64,000 nucleotides of DNA from Sordaria brevicollis (taxonomy: Eukaryota; Ascomycota; Sordariomycetes; Sordariales; Sordariaceae), in the NCBI GenBank assembly GCA_033439795.1, contig JAUTDP010000008.1, forward strand, positions 2,170,001 to 2,234,000, written 5' to 3'. The notes below the pieces were generated by a model, which worked only from the letters and a program-made list of their open reading frames with translations, was not told the DNA's origin and did not search any database. This document shows, piece after piece, positions 47,737-60,386 of this stretch (position 1 is the stretch's first letter; each line of letters starts with the position of its first letter). The position numbers and the translations under genes were made by a program.

Positions 47737-49137
47737 ATGGGATCACATTCATTGCCCTCTGCGTCAGCGGCTGATGCTGTTGCGAAGCTGGCAGCAGCGG
47801 AAGCTTTGAAATCCACTGCCGCATCTGCCGCCTCTGCCCCTGGCAGTAGTACAGGGACAGCTTCAAATACCGCACAAGGTGCGAGTGCAGCCGTGGATAA
47901 CGGTGCGGTCGCCGCCGTGCCCTCCTCAGATGCCCCAGCAGTAGTGCTGGACCCAGAAGCTGAGGCGGAGGCCTACGAGCGTGCCAACGTTCACAACGTG
48001 TACGAGGCTATTGCACCCCATTTCTCGGCCACGCGGTACAAGCCCTGGCCTGCCGTGGCCCAGTTCCTGCATGCCCAACAGCCTGGATACGTGGGTCTTG
48101 ATGTGGGCTGTGGCAATGGCAAGTACTTGGGTGTCAACAAAAACACTTTCATGGTGGGCTCGGATCGGAGTGCCAATCTGGTTTCCCATGCCAACGAGCG
48201 GGTGAAGCAGCTGCAGAAACTGCAGCAGCCTGAAGCTGAAGTCGCGAAAACCCAAACAGCTGGTAGCAAGGAGAAGAAGAAGAAGCAAAAAGGAGAGGTA
48301 CCATCAGCAGACGGCGAGCGTGAGTCAGAGGCTCCGAATGCCATCATTGGAAAAGAAGCAGACCGGGAAGTGGCAGTGGCGAACGACGTGCTTGTAGCCG
48401 ACGGGCTATTGCTGCCCTTCCGTGAGGGCCGAGCTGACTTTGCTATCTGCATCGCCGTCATTCACCACATGTCCACCCGGACTAGGCGGCAGGAGGCTAT
48501 TCGACAACTCCTGAAATGCGTCAGACCCGGCGGCCAAGTCATGGTGTATGTCTGGGCTTTGGAGCAGGGCGAGAGTCGTCGTGGATGGGACGAGGGCGGA
48601 GAGCAGGATCTGTTGGTCCCTTGGGTGCTGAAGAGCCAACAACCCAAACCCAAGAAAGAAAAGCAGCCAAAAGCTCCGAAGCAAAAGCAAAAGCGCCAGC
48701 AGAAGCAGGCGCAAGAGCAGGCGCACGAGCAGGCAGATACGCCAATGCGGGAGCAGGTTCAAAATAGCAACGAGCCACAGGAAGGCATCGCCGCTGAAAA
48801 TGTTGGGGAAAAGGAGGCGGCCCCAACATCGTCAACAATAGTACCATCATCATCTAACCCGGAAGACACTGGCCCGGCGATCGGCAGCGGCACGGAGGCG
48901 GGCGTAACCGAACCGACAAGCGCAGACGCAACTGCAACCGCAACCGCGGAGGCCAAGACCGATACCGGGGGTCCCACTGGCGCCGCCGCCAACACCGACC
49001 CAGTCTTCCAGCGCTATTACCACCTCTACCGTAAAGGTGAGCTGGAAGAGGATGTGTTGGCAGCCCGAGGCGCAGTCGTCATGAGCGGATATGAGCGCGA
49101 CAACTGGTGGGTCGTGGCCACGCACGCATACCAATGA
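47737..49137 (+). CDS. trm9: Trm9-type tRNA wobble-uridine methyltransferase
   Basis: Class I SAM-dependent methyltransferase. Trm9, with its partner Trm112, makes the final methyl ester of mcm5U at the wobble base of certain Arg and Glu tRNAs, in the cytoplasm. Single exon, 466 aa from ATG at 47737 (GTAAGATGG context). Residues 1-75 are Ala/Ser-rich and probably disordered. HNVYEAIAPHFSATRYKPWP precedes SAM motif I, GLDVGCGNGKYLG at 120-132. NDVLVADGLLLPFREGRADF and IAVIHHMSTRTRRQEAI follow, then RPGGQVMVYVWALEQ. Conserved C-terminal elements VFQRYYHLYRKGELEEDV and SGYERDNWWVVA end the protein. Two charged low-complexity inserts (Lys-rich near residues 170-205, Lys/Gln/Glu-rich near 305-420) make it longer than the 279-aa yeast protein. 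No intron seen. Confidence 0.92.
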   Translation: MGSHSLPSASAADAVAKLAAAEALKSTAASAASAPGSSTGTASNTAQGASAAVDNGAVAAVPSSDAPAVVLDPEAEAEAYERANVHNVYEAIAPHFSATRYKPWPAVAQFLHAQQPGYVGLDVGCGNGKYLGVNKNTFMVGSDRSANLVSHANERVKQLQKLQQPEAEVAKTQTAGSKEKKKKQKGEVPSADGERESEAPNAIIGKEADREVAVANDVLVADGLLLPFREGRADFAICIAVIHHMSTRTRRQEAIRQLLKCVRPGGQVMVYVWALEQGESRRGWDEGGEQDLLVPWVLKSQQPKPKKEKQPKAPKQKQKRQQKQAQEQAHEQADTPMREQVQNSNEPQEGIAAENVGEKEAAPTSSTIVPSSSNPEDTGPAIGSGTEAGVTEPTSADATATATAEAKTDTGGPTGAAANTDPVFQRYYHLYRKGELEEDVLAARGAVVMSGYERDNWWVVATHAYQ

Positions 49138-52075
49138 CGAACAATAGTGCGCAGACAATGTTTTTTCATCATCTATTGGGCCGGATTTTTGGGTTGAGTC
49201 TGACGACAATTTGGGATCATTGTCGACGAGGCAGCTAGCTGAGCAAGCGAATCGAACCGATCGACCTTACTCCCTCACTACCAAAGGAACGGAAAATAGA
49301 AATCATGACTCCATTACACATTTGGCCACTCATGACACTCCCACCGTCCCGGGCTCCGGGCGGTCCCTGACGCTACTGCTAGTGTTGTTCAAGCGATTGG
49401 TCCCAATACCCAACCCTTTTTTCCTCAAACCAAACACTCCGATCATGCATGCAGAAACAGAGCCCCTACCCCTGCATCATATCTTCGTCTACGTCGTCTC
49501 CTCAATCCTAACCATACACTACCATACGTTCTTAATGTAAATGAGGACTCGCAGTCGGATGTCTTCATCCACTCGCCCCTTGCTCACTTGCCCTGATTTC
49601 ATCTTCCTCCCCGAAACAATTTCCATTTCTGGAACCTACCTGAACCACCGCTTGGCCCTTGACTTTCCATTTCTGTCATGAAGACCTGAACCGCCCCTGA
49701 GTTTCTGGTCGTGAGCACCCGAACCTGAACCGATTGGCGAACGGTACCTGAACCTAGAACCGATCATTGGGAGGGAGGCACGATGGCCAGAAGCGAGTGT
49801 CTCTCCCCTTCTACGATTCCTGATCTGACCATGGCATGGCATGATTTGGCTTGATCTAACCTGGCCTGTATGACCTGTCTTCCTCAAGGCCAACTATAAT
49901 AGTGGCGTGATCACAGGCGAAGGCGAGGTAAGTACTTTGACCTTGTAGGACTTGTTCTTCCCTTGCTGAGAGATGCCCTCGGCGTCCGCTCAAGCTAGTT
50001 TCACTTTCGTTCCCGTCATAGCTGGCAACAAGCCTCTCGCACGCTCGCATAGTCGAACTAGCAAGCCTTATTTTGAGATCCATGTTTTCCCGATCTACCC
50101 AGTCTCCTCTCGTGTCCGTCCATTGTTAGGCTGAATAGGTTTCGTGGTATGTACTTGTACCTTCTGCCCACTTTGGGAGGGTTATCTGTATCCAATAGTT
50201 TATGTTGAGTCTTACCGAAACAATCTCCGTTACTTATTTAATTTCCTCTCCGATGCTTGATACCAGATAACTCACGTTTCACACAACATTGAAAAGAACT
50301 GGAGTCTTCGCCATTCCTCACACGAGTAATTACGGCCAAGCCATCTCGGGGTTTTACCTCAAATAGTAGCTGACCAACCCGAGCTGCCAACTGAGTGATA
50401 AGTTTTTTTGATTGTTTTGGTTCGTAGAAGATGAGAATGCTGACGCTTTCTAATTTGTTGAAAAATAATAACAAGATGATCCCGTAAATTCCATAACTCC
50501 CACCCGTAAACAAGCCCTATGCAATCCCTTTTCTACCCAATCCTATTCCGATTTTGTATTGTTACTTGTTTCTCAGTCTATGGTTAAGTACCCCCAAGGC
50601 GAAGAAGAAAGGCCCAAGATATCTCCGAGGACCGAACCCGAAACAAAAAGGAATGTAAACAAAAAAATGCTAACACAAGCCGAGTTTTCCATGATTCCCT
50701 TTCTCTTCGTGCCCAATCCCAGTACTTTTAGCCCCGTCGTTATCGCCATGTTTTGCTAGTGTATGTTCCGTGTTCCATGTTTCGAGCTCCGCGTAAATTT
50801 TGTAATCCTATTGAGTCCATGGTGAATGCTGAATCCTGTTCACCGCAACGCGCCGCGCCGTGTCTTGTCGTTACCCGTCCGTCCTTGTGAATGGTAGTCC
50901 TACATTTTCGTTGCCAAGGTAGCTCCCGTCCCGACCCTGTGCGATGCCCCCTCAGCAAATGACAGAATGAAAGAAGACCCGGCTATTCCAGCCTATCATG
51001 TCGCCCAAACCCATCCTCTTCACCATTCTTTCCCATAGTGACCGCCCTTTTCTATCTCATGTGATCTGTCTTGTGTTCTTAGTTCTAGTCATTTCGGGAG
51101 GGGGAAAAGAGCTTATTAAAGGTGATCAATCAAATGGTAGCATGATGAATGGTAAATGTGTTGCCAAGAAGAAGGAAGACAAGAGGTGAAACCACGCCGA
51201 CAAAGCCCATTGTTTGTCGGTGAAAATTTCCCTAAGTCACGATTTATGGTCAAGTTAAGAGGAAACCCGACGAAAGTGAAACAACCAGAGATAGGAAAAG
51301 AACAGAAGAGCCGTGTCATGTTCTGAAGTCATCATTTTCGTACCAGGAATCCTGAAAGAGAGAACAAAGACGCTATGTAAGACAAAGTGTATTGTATTGA
51401 GGGAACCAAGATTTCCCGAGGGTATGAGTGTTTTGTTTTGAACCTTGAACCGGACAAAGGAAATAAAACCGTTTTGGATGAAAGATGTACATGCGAGAAC
51501 CGACGAGGAAAGGGGAAAAAAAGAGAAGAAAACCAAAAGTGTCGAGGTAGAGAAAGCTAAAATTTATTAGTTTCCCTCCGAATAAAAATGGTTCTTGCTG
51601 GTATCTGTGGTGTATCTGGGTGTATGGTATCCAATTCTTCTTGTGCCAGTGCCCGTATGTCTGTATGTGGTATCCAAAGTTTTTTGTGTCGTATCTGTGG
51701 TATCTAGCAGAGGAAAAGTAAAGGAAAAGCAAGCGGAAACCGAAAAGAAAAACCGAAGGAAACCTCGTAATGCCGAATGTCTGTCTGTTCCTGCCTGTAG
51801 TGAAGCCGAGGGAAAGAAAAGGTCGTCCTGTTCTAGGCAAGTGCTTATTGAAACAGTGTTGAAACCGAAACACGTGAGCTGTCATTGTTTTGGAGATGAA
51901 AACACATTCATCGCGGCTCGGGCTGAGACCATGATGGTGCGAAAGTGTGTCCTTGGCCTCAAGGAATCCCAGCATAACCAAGTAACCTCATGCGTGCCGG
52001 TTTGCCCAACAAAGCAGTCTTGATTTTTCCCTCAATCACACCATCCAAAGCTTCTGTCATTCTCTACTGGCTCTC
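49138..52075. other. Intergenic region trm9 to Myb gene
   Basis: About 2.9 kb without a supported gene. Short degenerate repeats: ACCTGAACC words at 49635-49755 and GTATCTGTGGT / GTATGGTATCC words at 51597-51710. It must include the 3' UTRs of both flanking genes, which converge here. Confidence 0.5.
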
Positions 52076-53420
52076 TTACTCCAATCTCTGTCCACGTCGT
52101 GACGATGTCATGCCAGGTGGCGGTCCAATGGGCGAGTAACCATCTTCCTGTCGAGGCTGGAAGTGATGCCGTCTCCTGCTTGTCTCACGTATCCCTCCCG
52201 GGTCCGGACTTGCCCGTCTTTTGACGGTTCCAAGTGGCTCCAGAGGCGGGTAGGCCGAGTAGCCAGGGTGAGTTGGTCCAGGGCTAGCCGTGTCACTGTG
52301 GGTTGGGCTCACCATACTGGTCATGCCACCCGTCGAGTATGCAGGCGTGCTGTAGGGGCTTACTCCGGTTGTCAATTCGGCGACGCTTGGCAGCATTCCC
52401 CCACGACTCTGATGAGTATAGCTTGATGTATGGATGGGAGCCAGACCTATAGCTGGCGCCAACGAATAGCTGCTAGGGTCGCTGTGATGATGTGGTGGAG
52501 GAGGTGGTGCAAAGGACGATCGTGTCGGTAAGCTTTCGCGTCGAGCTGCCAGTGGCCGTCCACCGGACGATGGAGGTGGTATGAGAGGCCCAGGTGGGAT
52601 ACGGCTGTATCTTGGCGACGGCATGGTGGGAATATCTCTTGGAAGGCTTCCTTGAGACTGAGAGTGGCCATGATGGGCTCTCGAAGTGGGCATCCGATGG
52701 TGCATGACTGATGGATCACCCAGAGCCGCTGTAGTGAGCGCGAAGGGAACAACTCCCGCTCGTCTGGCCATGTCGACTTCGCCCAACTGCCAGTGCATCG
52801 CTTCAGCGGCACGCCAGGGAACCTGCATTTCTTCAGCAACCTTGGCCCACATCTCGGGTTTAAACCTATGCGTTTGTTAGTCACGAGCTTTGAGGAGTGA
52901 ATAAAGTTCAAACTCACCTCTCATATAACCTTGCCAGCTTGTTCTTGCGCTCCTCATCCCATTCACTGCGTCTCTCTAGGTAGTTTTGGTAGTGGAGACG
53001 GCAGCTGATAGAGCTACGACCCGGTAGACGTTTGGAAATATCGTCCCACTTCATCCCGCTACCGCGGAGCTCGATGATCAGTGCGTCTTCTTCAGGTGAC
53101 CATTTGCTCTGCTTCTTAGCTGGCGACTCAGATGTATGTGGTGGCATGGTTCGTTTCCCGCCGCCGCTTCCTGGACGATTCGAACTGGCGCTTCCTGACA
53201 CTGACTTCCCCAACCTGCCTCCTGCTCCTGGTCCGCCAGCACCGCTAGATCTCGGAGATCGAGTGCCAGTGGCTGGAGCAAACGTGGCGGATGATGAACC
53301 GCTAAGAGCAGGTGGTGGTACCGTCGCGGAAGGCGGTAGTGTCGTTGTGGATGTGTATCGGGAGTGAGCCACGGGGGCCTCATCTGAGTCGGAACGCTTG
53401 AGGAGTGATGCGATATCCAC
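52076..53420 (-). CDS. Myb/SANT-domain DNA-binding protein, two visible exons; first exon not found
   Basis: Probable nuclear transcription factor conserved in filamentous ascomycetes. Visible exons are 53420-52918 and 52865-52076, with a 52-nt intron (donor GTGAGT, branch CTAAC, acceptor TAG). Splicing joins LARLYER to FKPEMWAKVAEEM. About 430 codons are visible. Numbered from 53420, a Ser/Gly/Pro-rich N-terminus precedes the Myb/SANT repeat at 105-150: KWSPEEDALIIELRGSGMKW, then DISKRLPGRSSISCRLHYQN. A second SANT-like helix set spans about 153-190. The C-terminal half is Pro/His/Ser-rich. The codon at 53420 is GTG, and the frame upstream meets a stop before any ATG. A short 5' exon is therefore likely; candidate acceptors lie at about 53434 (TTTGTAG) and 53448 (TTCTAG). 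Target genes unknown. Confidence 0.85.
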
Positions 53421-56400
53421 GATGGCGGTATCTACAAAGACTCCACTAGAATAGAGAAGTGTTCATAGACTTGGGAAGGATATGCTCGCTGTTGGATTGT
53501 CTTGGGCTGGCGCGGAACGGTCGGGGAGATGAATGACAGGAATTTCGAGGAAGGTACGCGAAGTTATAGTTCTCCGGGCCTCTGAAGATTGCTAGAAAGC
53601 TGAAAATGTAAACTTGAAAGGCTTCTGCTAATGCAGGCCAAAGCTTGCTGTGAGGCCGTTGGGAGAGAATGATTTGTCGTTGAGAATTCAAGACATGTGG
53701 GGATGGAAACGATCCAAATATGTGAGTTCCTTGACCGAGAGAAGGGGATCCAGCCGGAAAGAGCTGCTGGGCTATCTTCTTGAAGGAGAGGATTTGTTTC
53801 CTGATTGGTGATGGTCGAACCAATTGTCTTAGGGCGAGGCTAATGAAGAGATGCAAAAAGAGAGTGCCAATTCGTATGACTGCTCGAACTAATAAAGTGT
53901 TCCGCTGTTGCACTGTTTGAAGCTCCGTTCGGGAAGGCTTATTCTCCCATAACTTGAACTTTCGTCCGGAGCCAGGTCAGAGCTAAGAGCAGGGAATATG
54001 GGTTTGAATGTTTCCGGGAACCTGCGGTTTGCAGATTGGGGTGTGAGGTGAGTTGTAAGCTCGAAACTGTATACCTCTTCAGAAGGCGAGGCTGGTGCGT
54101 GACAAGACCAGGATCTCCTGAAAAAGAGATGGATACTCTCTAGGGACGAGAGAATCGTGGAAAGGTACAAACGCAGAGGATTAAGGGCGTGTACAGGTTT
54201 GGAAGAATCGTGGTCGACAGCCAAGAAAGCAGAGGAACAAGGGGGGTGGGTGTATAAGAAGAGAGAGTGTGCTTGTTTAATGTGGAGTATTAGTGAGAAC
54301 TTCGAATGTACTCTGTAAATGGGACTTTGTCATGGAGGACCCTGTAAACGAAAAGCTCCTGGGTAGGGTTTCCGCAGCCAAAAGGGCTAACACACCGGAG
54401 AGACATCCAGAGTTCGAGACAGGGTCGGTCTCCCTCATGGCAGCCACACGTCCTCAGTCCAGGGTGAACATGTCGTGGAGCTCGGTTCGTTCTAGAAAAC
54501 CCGCGGCCTCAGAGCTGATGCTTTACGCCTTATGGCTTCACCATACCGCGCCTTGGGCAAAAAGAAGGCATCGAATGGGCTTCCTCTGTGGCCGCAGCGT
54601 CACAACTGGATATCTTGTCCCGAGAAGCTTCAGCACACCAGGCTGGTGACAAGTCAGGATGAATCTCTCACAAGCCACTGCCGTTTTAGCTGTCATGTTT
54701 ATCGAACGGTGGGGCATGAAGATCTGTCAAAGTAGTCTCCGGATCCATGTTTGGTAAAGCACACGTCACCGAAGAGGCAGCCAGTTTCTTCCGGACTGCT
54801 GACCGATTGGAACCCGCCATAGCGAGGAACTCTTGACCGTAGATGACAGATTTCCTCCCAGTGGCAGAAATGCCGGACGGGAGACTGGTACCTGGCTTAC
54901 ATGCAAGCTTAGGAGCGTCGTCGACCAGGGGCAATGACACGAAGTCATGCATAAAGCATGGCAGTGTACCGGACCAACACCTCCCCACTCGTCACCTTCT
55001 GTAGTTGAGGAATATCCTTCTCGCTTCCCTAGAAACAGGGCGCAAGCGGTGCGCAGGCTCCCGAAAAGAAAGTGTTTATGTAAGCTGGATGGATCACAGA
55101 CCGTACGTTGTCATGTCTGGGGTATTTTGAGACCTTGAGGCGATGCTAACGGTTGGGTGGAAACTGAACCAAATGTGTTGTGTTTGAATGGCACCGTTGG
55201 GCTTTATCGGGAACTCGGTTCCTGTCCCACTGTAGTGAACTGTCGTCAGCGCCGCGAATTGGGCGGCAGTCGAAGATTTTGGTGGCAGAATGGGCTGGGG
55301 GAAGATCGAAGTAGGGCTAGGTCGTATTGGCCAAGCCCAGCAAGACCCAAGTGAGGGAACGGGTTGGCCACTGATGAACGGTAAGATACCTACAGGGCCG
55401 CAGATCAAACTTTCTATGTCTGGTACGTGTAGGTAGCGAGGATACTTGAGACTGTATCCTCAAAAGTACCCATGAGTATCGAACCCAAAAAGCTTGTGAA
55501 CTGGCGGACGTCGAGAACCAATCTCACCAATCTGGTGGGGAACCTTGACGCACTAGCCACCCTCCATTATAACGGGATGTCGCACCCGTTTATGTTTGCT
55601 AGTTTCGTAATCCCGTTTGCGATAGAATTCCCTTCCTCATAAACCCCTTTGTATGGGCGTTATACAGGCATGGACTCAAACCTCTAGGTTCACAGTTGTG
55701 GAGCGGAGCCTCGGGCTGAATCAGGATTCGCCGTATATAACGTAAATGTTAGAGGAAACAGCAACATCGCTGCTACACCGTCAGGGAGCTCTTTTCCGCT
55801 TGTGAGATGTGCATGGCGCAAAGGGGCGGCCATCAGAGAGCAAAAGAGAATGAAGAGCGCGACATTGCGAATCGTTTACCACTTTTCGGCAACACTCCCG
55901 TGCAAATCCAAGGATATCCATCGTTCGGCTCTGCATTTGTAGGATCTGGGCTATTGCTAGCCCGAGATCCTCTCTGAGCAAGGTGATGATACATTCCCAT
56001 TCAAGACGGTATCTAACCTGTTCCCGGGTTGCTCATTCTGTACCCATGATTGCTGACCAAATTCAGGACCTAACAATCTCAATTTGAGCGCAACAACGGG
56101 GGTGTCTTGGGAGATGGCCTAGTCCTTTCCTATAATGAGGAGGAACAAGAGAAGCGCCGCTCTCCACAAAGCTTGGGGCAATTGCAGTTGGATGGATTGT
56201 GGCTTTGTGCAAGAGTTCCGTTTTCTATGTGAACACGACGTTGACTGAACATGGCGCAAACTGTCGTAACAATCGGATGCGATACAAGGGACTCGTGGCC
56301 AAATGGTGACAGTGCGGAAGACTAAACGGCCTCAACTGTCTGTGCGTCTCGGAAGTTGTTGCTCTGAATTTAGGATCACACAGGCTGTTGACACCCAGGT

Positions 56401-59400
56401 GGACTTGGACATCGTTTGGGTTTTGGGCCGGGCGAATTGTCAAACAGTCATGAACAATGGAATGGTGCTTACGGGAGCGGCCAAATACTCATCGTGGCAG
56501 AGTATATCAGCGCACCTTTCCGCGGTCTGTTGCAAAGAGCACGGAGTCATAGACCGCTTCGCTGCTTTGGACGCCGAGAACCGATGAACTGGCGGTCAAG
56601 CTTCTGTTGCAGTACTGTTCTGTTTCCATACCACAAAGATCAGAGCTCCTGATGGAAGCAGTGCGATGTGCACGCAAGAGGACCGCGACTCGCGTTCCTT
56701 CACGTGGTTCGCTTGCTCTGGAGAAAGATGGGAAACTGCTCACTGTTGGACTGAATGATCTAAACGTCTCCTTGGGCGACCAGTTCACAGAACCAAAGCC
56801 AGTCCTGAATTGAGCCCCCTGATGACCACCTCGTTGGGTACTTTGAACTGCACCCTTCAAGAACCCTCGGCCTTGACGAAGAAAATGCCTGCCTTGCCCA
56901 ACATGACGATCACGGCGTGCGAGCAGACTGCTTAGGCTGTGGTCAATTAAACCGCACTCATTCGATCTTATTCGACAGTAGGAAGATACTCCTCTTTGCA
57001 TGTCAGCCTCCTTCGTGGGCGAGATGGGTTCTGGGAACCTGGTACGCGCCCCTTGTGCACGGCGAACGGTCCAAGCGGTCGTATATCATGTTGACTCATC
57101 ACCCACCTCACGGCAAACAAAGCTGAAATGCAGTCGAAGTAACAAGCCGTGAAAGCCGCCAGTTGGAAGATGGAAAAGACGGCCACGCAAAAGGTATCCG
57201 CGAGGCCGTGATCCAAAAGTTAGAACTCAGGTTCATAGCCTGAAAAGATAAGCTGGCCAGCTGACCGGTGACAGACAAGTGAAGGCCTAATAGGGAATCA
57301 AAACGACAGGGAAACAGGGAGAGGATGAGGGCATGTCTGTGCTTGTTGTTTTGCTGTTGCTGCCCGAACATAGCAGCGACTGCCTGTCGAGACTGCTTCG
57401 TTTGCTGCCTGCATTGTTATCTGAGACAGTTGGTTTACGAGCAGTCTAATGACAACTCACTGAGTGGCCTCATCTGCGATGACGAGATACCGGTCAGCCG
57501 ATCTCGATTCGTGAAATCGTAGCTAGGTCCAAACGGTTAGGTCCATATCTGGGGATATTCAAGGATAGTGGAGCTTGTGAGACGAACGACATAGAAACCC
57601 TCCTGTGTTCCCGAGTTTCTCAGATTTGCCTCCGGTTCTCGCTCGAGCCCCACACACTCCTCGAACAGGTTGGATGTTCAATTTCCCGAGTCCTGTTCGT
57701 CCTTATACCCTTTTGCTAGTTGACTGAGTGTTAGTGGCATCCACTGGGAAGGGAGCAGCCGTGGAATACCACCCAACAGCAGTTCGGAAGCAAATCGGCT
57801 TGCTTGCGCGGAGAGGCCCAGCAGAAACAAGCCAGCTGGCCCTTTAGCCACTATTATGTAGGTACTTGAGACTCGAATAATGTACAAGCCCAAGCCTCTT
57901 CTGCCCTCATAAAGCCTATAGCGAATACGTGGACATTCGGCTGCATCCGTCCCCAGAAGTCATGGATGGTTCTTTTTGTCGACGCGGGTTCCGTTTGATG
58001 GCGGTAGTAATGCTTATTCCGTGCCATTACCGACCCCAGCTTGGTCGAAATAGGTGGTATTGGCTGCCCAAAAAGCGCCTCATCTTCGGTCGTACCTCCC
58101 ATGTACCCCACGTCCGCGTCTGAGCGATAGGTACACCCCCCGCGTCGCCCGGCCAGGGCTGAACCTGGTCACATTGACGATTTGCCGTCTCTCGCCGCCG
58201 CTGTCGCGTGGTAGTGAAGCAGAGTTTGGAAGACATTGTGAATTGACGCTTGACGGGAACCCGAGGTGGCGGTGAACAGCACCGAGACAGATCTTGGGAG
58301 AGTGCACGCATGCTTCTACCCAGCGATGCGTGGGTGAGGAAGTATCCAGGCCATGTCCTTGTTCGTCTAGAAAGCGCATATTTGCAAATTGCACACAGCG
58401 TTCTCGAGGACTCCTGTCTGGTCCTATCTGGTGCGTGAGTGTCTGGCCAGCGCACACCTTTCACCGAGGCGGGCCATGATGGATGCCCTTGAAGCCAGCC
58501 TATGCGGAAAACGGAGCTTGTCAGACTAAAACTCTTCTAGAGCGAATGAATGTCAGGGTTGAGGGAAAGAGCAAGCACAAAGGGCTGAATTCATGGACTT
58601 CAATCGTTCAGAAACTGCGGCCATGTGTTTTCCTTGACAGCCTCATCTGGCTTCCATTGACAGGGTGCGGGAGGCAACACCGACTGGAAACGTCAAGGAA
58701 TGAATGAATGAAGGGAGCATGGATGAGGAGAAACATTGTTAAAGGCATTGTGACTTGTCAGGTTCTGCAACGAACCTTTGGATCTGTGTTTCATGACGGT
58801 CCGGCCGTTTGCGCCCAAGACGAAAAAGGAAGCCTTGAGTGGTCGAGTGGCCCCTTGATCCGGACATCGACATGTTCCCCAGTCCAGGCGTGGGAGGGCC
58901 GCGAATAGATGCGCCTTGCTCCTTCTGCCCAGGTGTAGCAAGGTAGCAATGGCATTGTGGTGGCTCAAGGGCCTAGCTGCATTGTCTGCAGCCTCAGTCC
59001 ATCCCGAAATGGTCGTGGAGGAGGAGGGCAAGATGGGCTGGCCAATGGTGGTTCGTGGGGGCGTTTGAAGTCTTGCTTGCCGTGAATCTCAAGTTTGACG
59101 GCATATGATGGGCGCCCGTATGTTGCCTGCGATGAGGTGGTGTTCCCAAGGACACGGCTTCCTGTTGTCGGAGCTTACAAACGGACGAGACCCAATGGTA
59201 TCGGAGCCCGAGGATCGCAGTGCGTCCAGCTCGCCCCCGTTCCCAGTCAAAATGGGTGCATCATCCCGGGCTTTCGGCTTCGTTCCGGGCGGGTGGCCGT
59301 GTTTGCCGCAATAGCTTTGTTCATTCGTTCCGCATTGGCAATGGGGGTGCAAGGACCTTTGGAGGCTGACAAGAACAATCCCCAAGGCGCAGAGGCAATT

Positions 59401-60386
59401 GTGTCGGGGTAAGGCTTGGAGCGGTTGAAAAGTACGCGGTGAGGAAGAGAAAAGCCGGCCTTCCGATGAATGTTCAATCAACGCAATCAAACAATGGAGG
59501 ATGGAGGGAGTCGTCAAGAGTTACTGGCTTCCGAGTCGGCGAGCAACTCGAGTACAACGTGGGTGTCGGGGAGAAGGGAGACGAAAAAAGTGAGTGGCCC
59601 AGATTAGACTCGGAATTCGCCAGATGGAAGAGGGGAAAAAAAAAATCAAAACAGAAACTGAATCTGTGTAATGACTGTGTTCAAAACCCTAAAAGTTGTA
59701 TCCGGAGGGAAAGAGCCAACAATGGGCGGAAACCATCATGTGAATGATGTGTAGTGGAAGGTGTTACCACAACGAACAGGCAACTGTGGGTGAGGTTCCT
59801 CCACGAGGAAGGAACAACCGAACTCTCGTGATACCAAAACTAAAGTCAAGTAGAAGGTCGAGGTGGTCCGGCAAATAAACTTCAATACGTGTAATTACAT
59901 TTATACCTAACCTCTGCTGCTATGGTGCCTCCGTAACTTGTAATCTTCTCTTAGAGCGGTGGTGGCCCGTGTTCCCCTCCTTTTGTTGCATTAGCACCCG
60001 CGGCATTGTCTTGGTAGACGAACGCCAATTGACGGAACATCAAGGGGTTTCCAGAAAAAGAGATTTGGGTAGGTATCAATTCCAATTAGCTCTGTGTCGC
60101 TTCCTCGACTTCAGACCCTTCTCACGTCCTGTTCGTCACTGCCCAAGTCTATATTGAGGTGGCCGTCGTTGATAAGACATGGAACCTCTACATACGACGG
60201 GAATGGACCCTTCAACGGCCCCACATCGGTGATTGGCGCCTGTTACCGCCGTTCCCAATCGCCGTCATCCGGTCAAGTGAACTTCTCCTCGTGCCCAAAC
60301 CGTTACCCAAACTCCGTGTCACTCTTCAAACCTAACTTGCACTATCCGAGTTTCATTTTTCACATTCCGCCCCAGAAGCTTTCAAT
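53421..60386. other. Seven-kb stretch without a supported gene
   Basis: GC-normal DNA between the divergent Myb gene (-) and tubulin cofactor B (+). The first 0.8 kb (to about 54240) probably contains the Myb gene's 5' UTR and missing first exon. The rest holds only short ORFs with shuffled-looking products, for example 56507-57001 (minus) and 55094-55408 (minus). A long upstream regulatory region, an unrecognised non-coding RNA or an intron-rich gene without familiar domains are all possible. 59.6 kb has a short A-rich tract. Confidence 0.45.

Noticed and set aside
56507..57001. 164-codon minus-strand ORF in the gene-free region
   Set aside because: No domain, no splice-supported extension, and composition like random GC-normal DNA.
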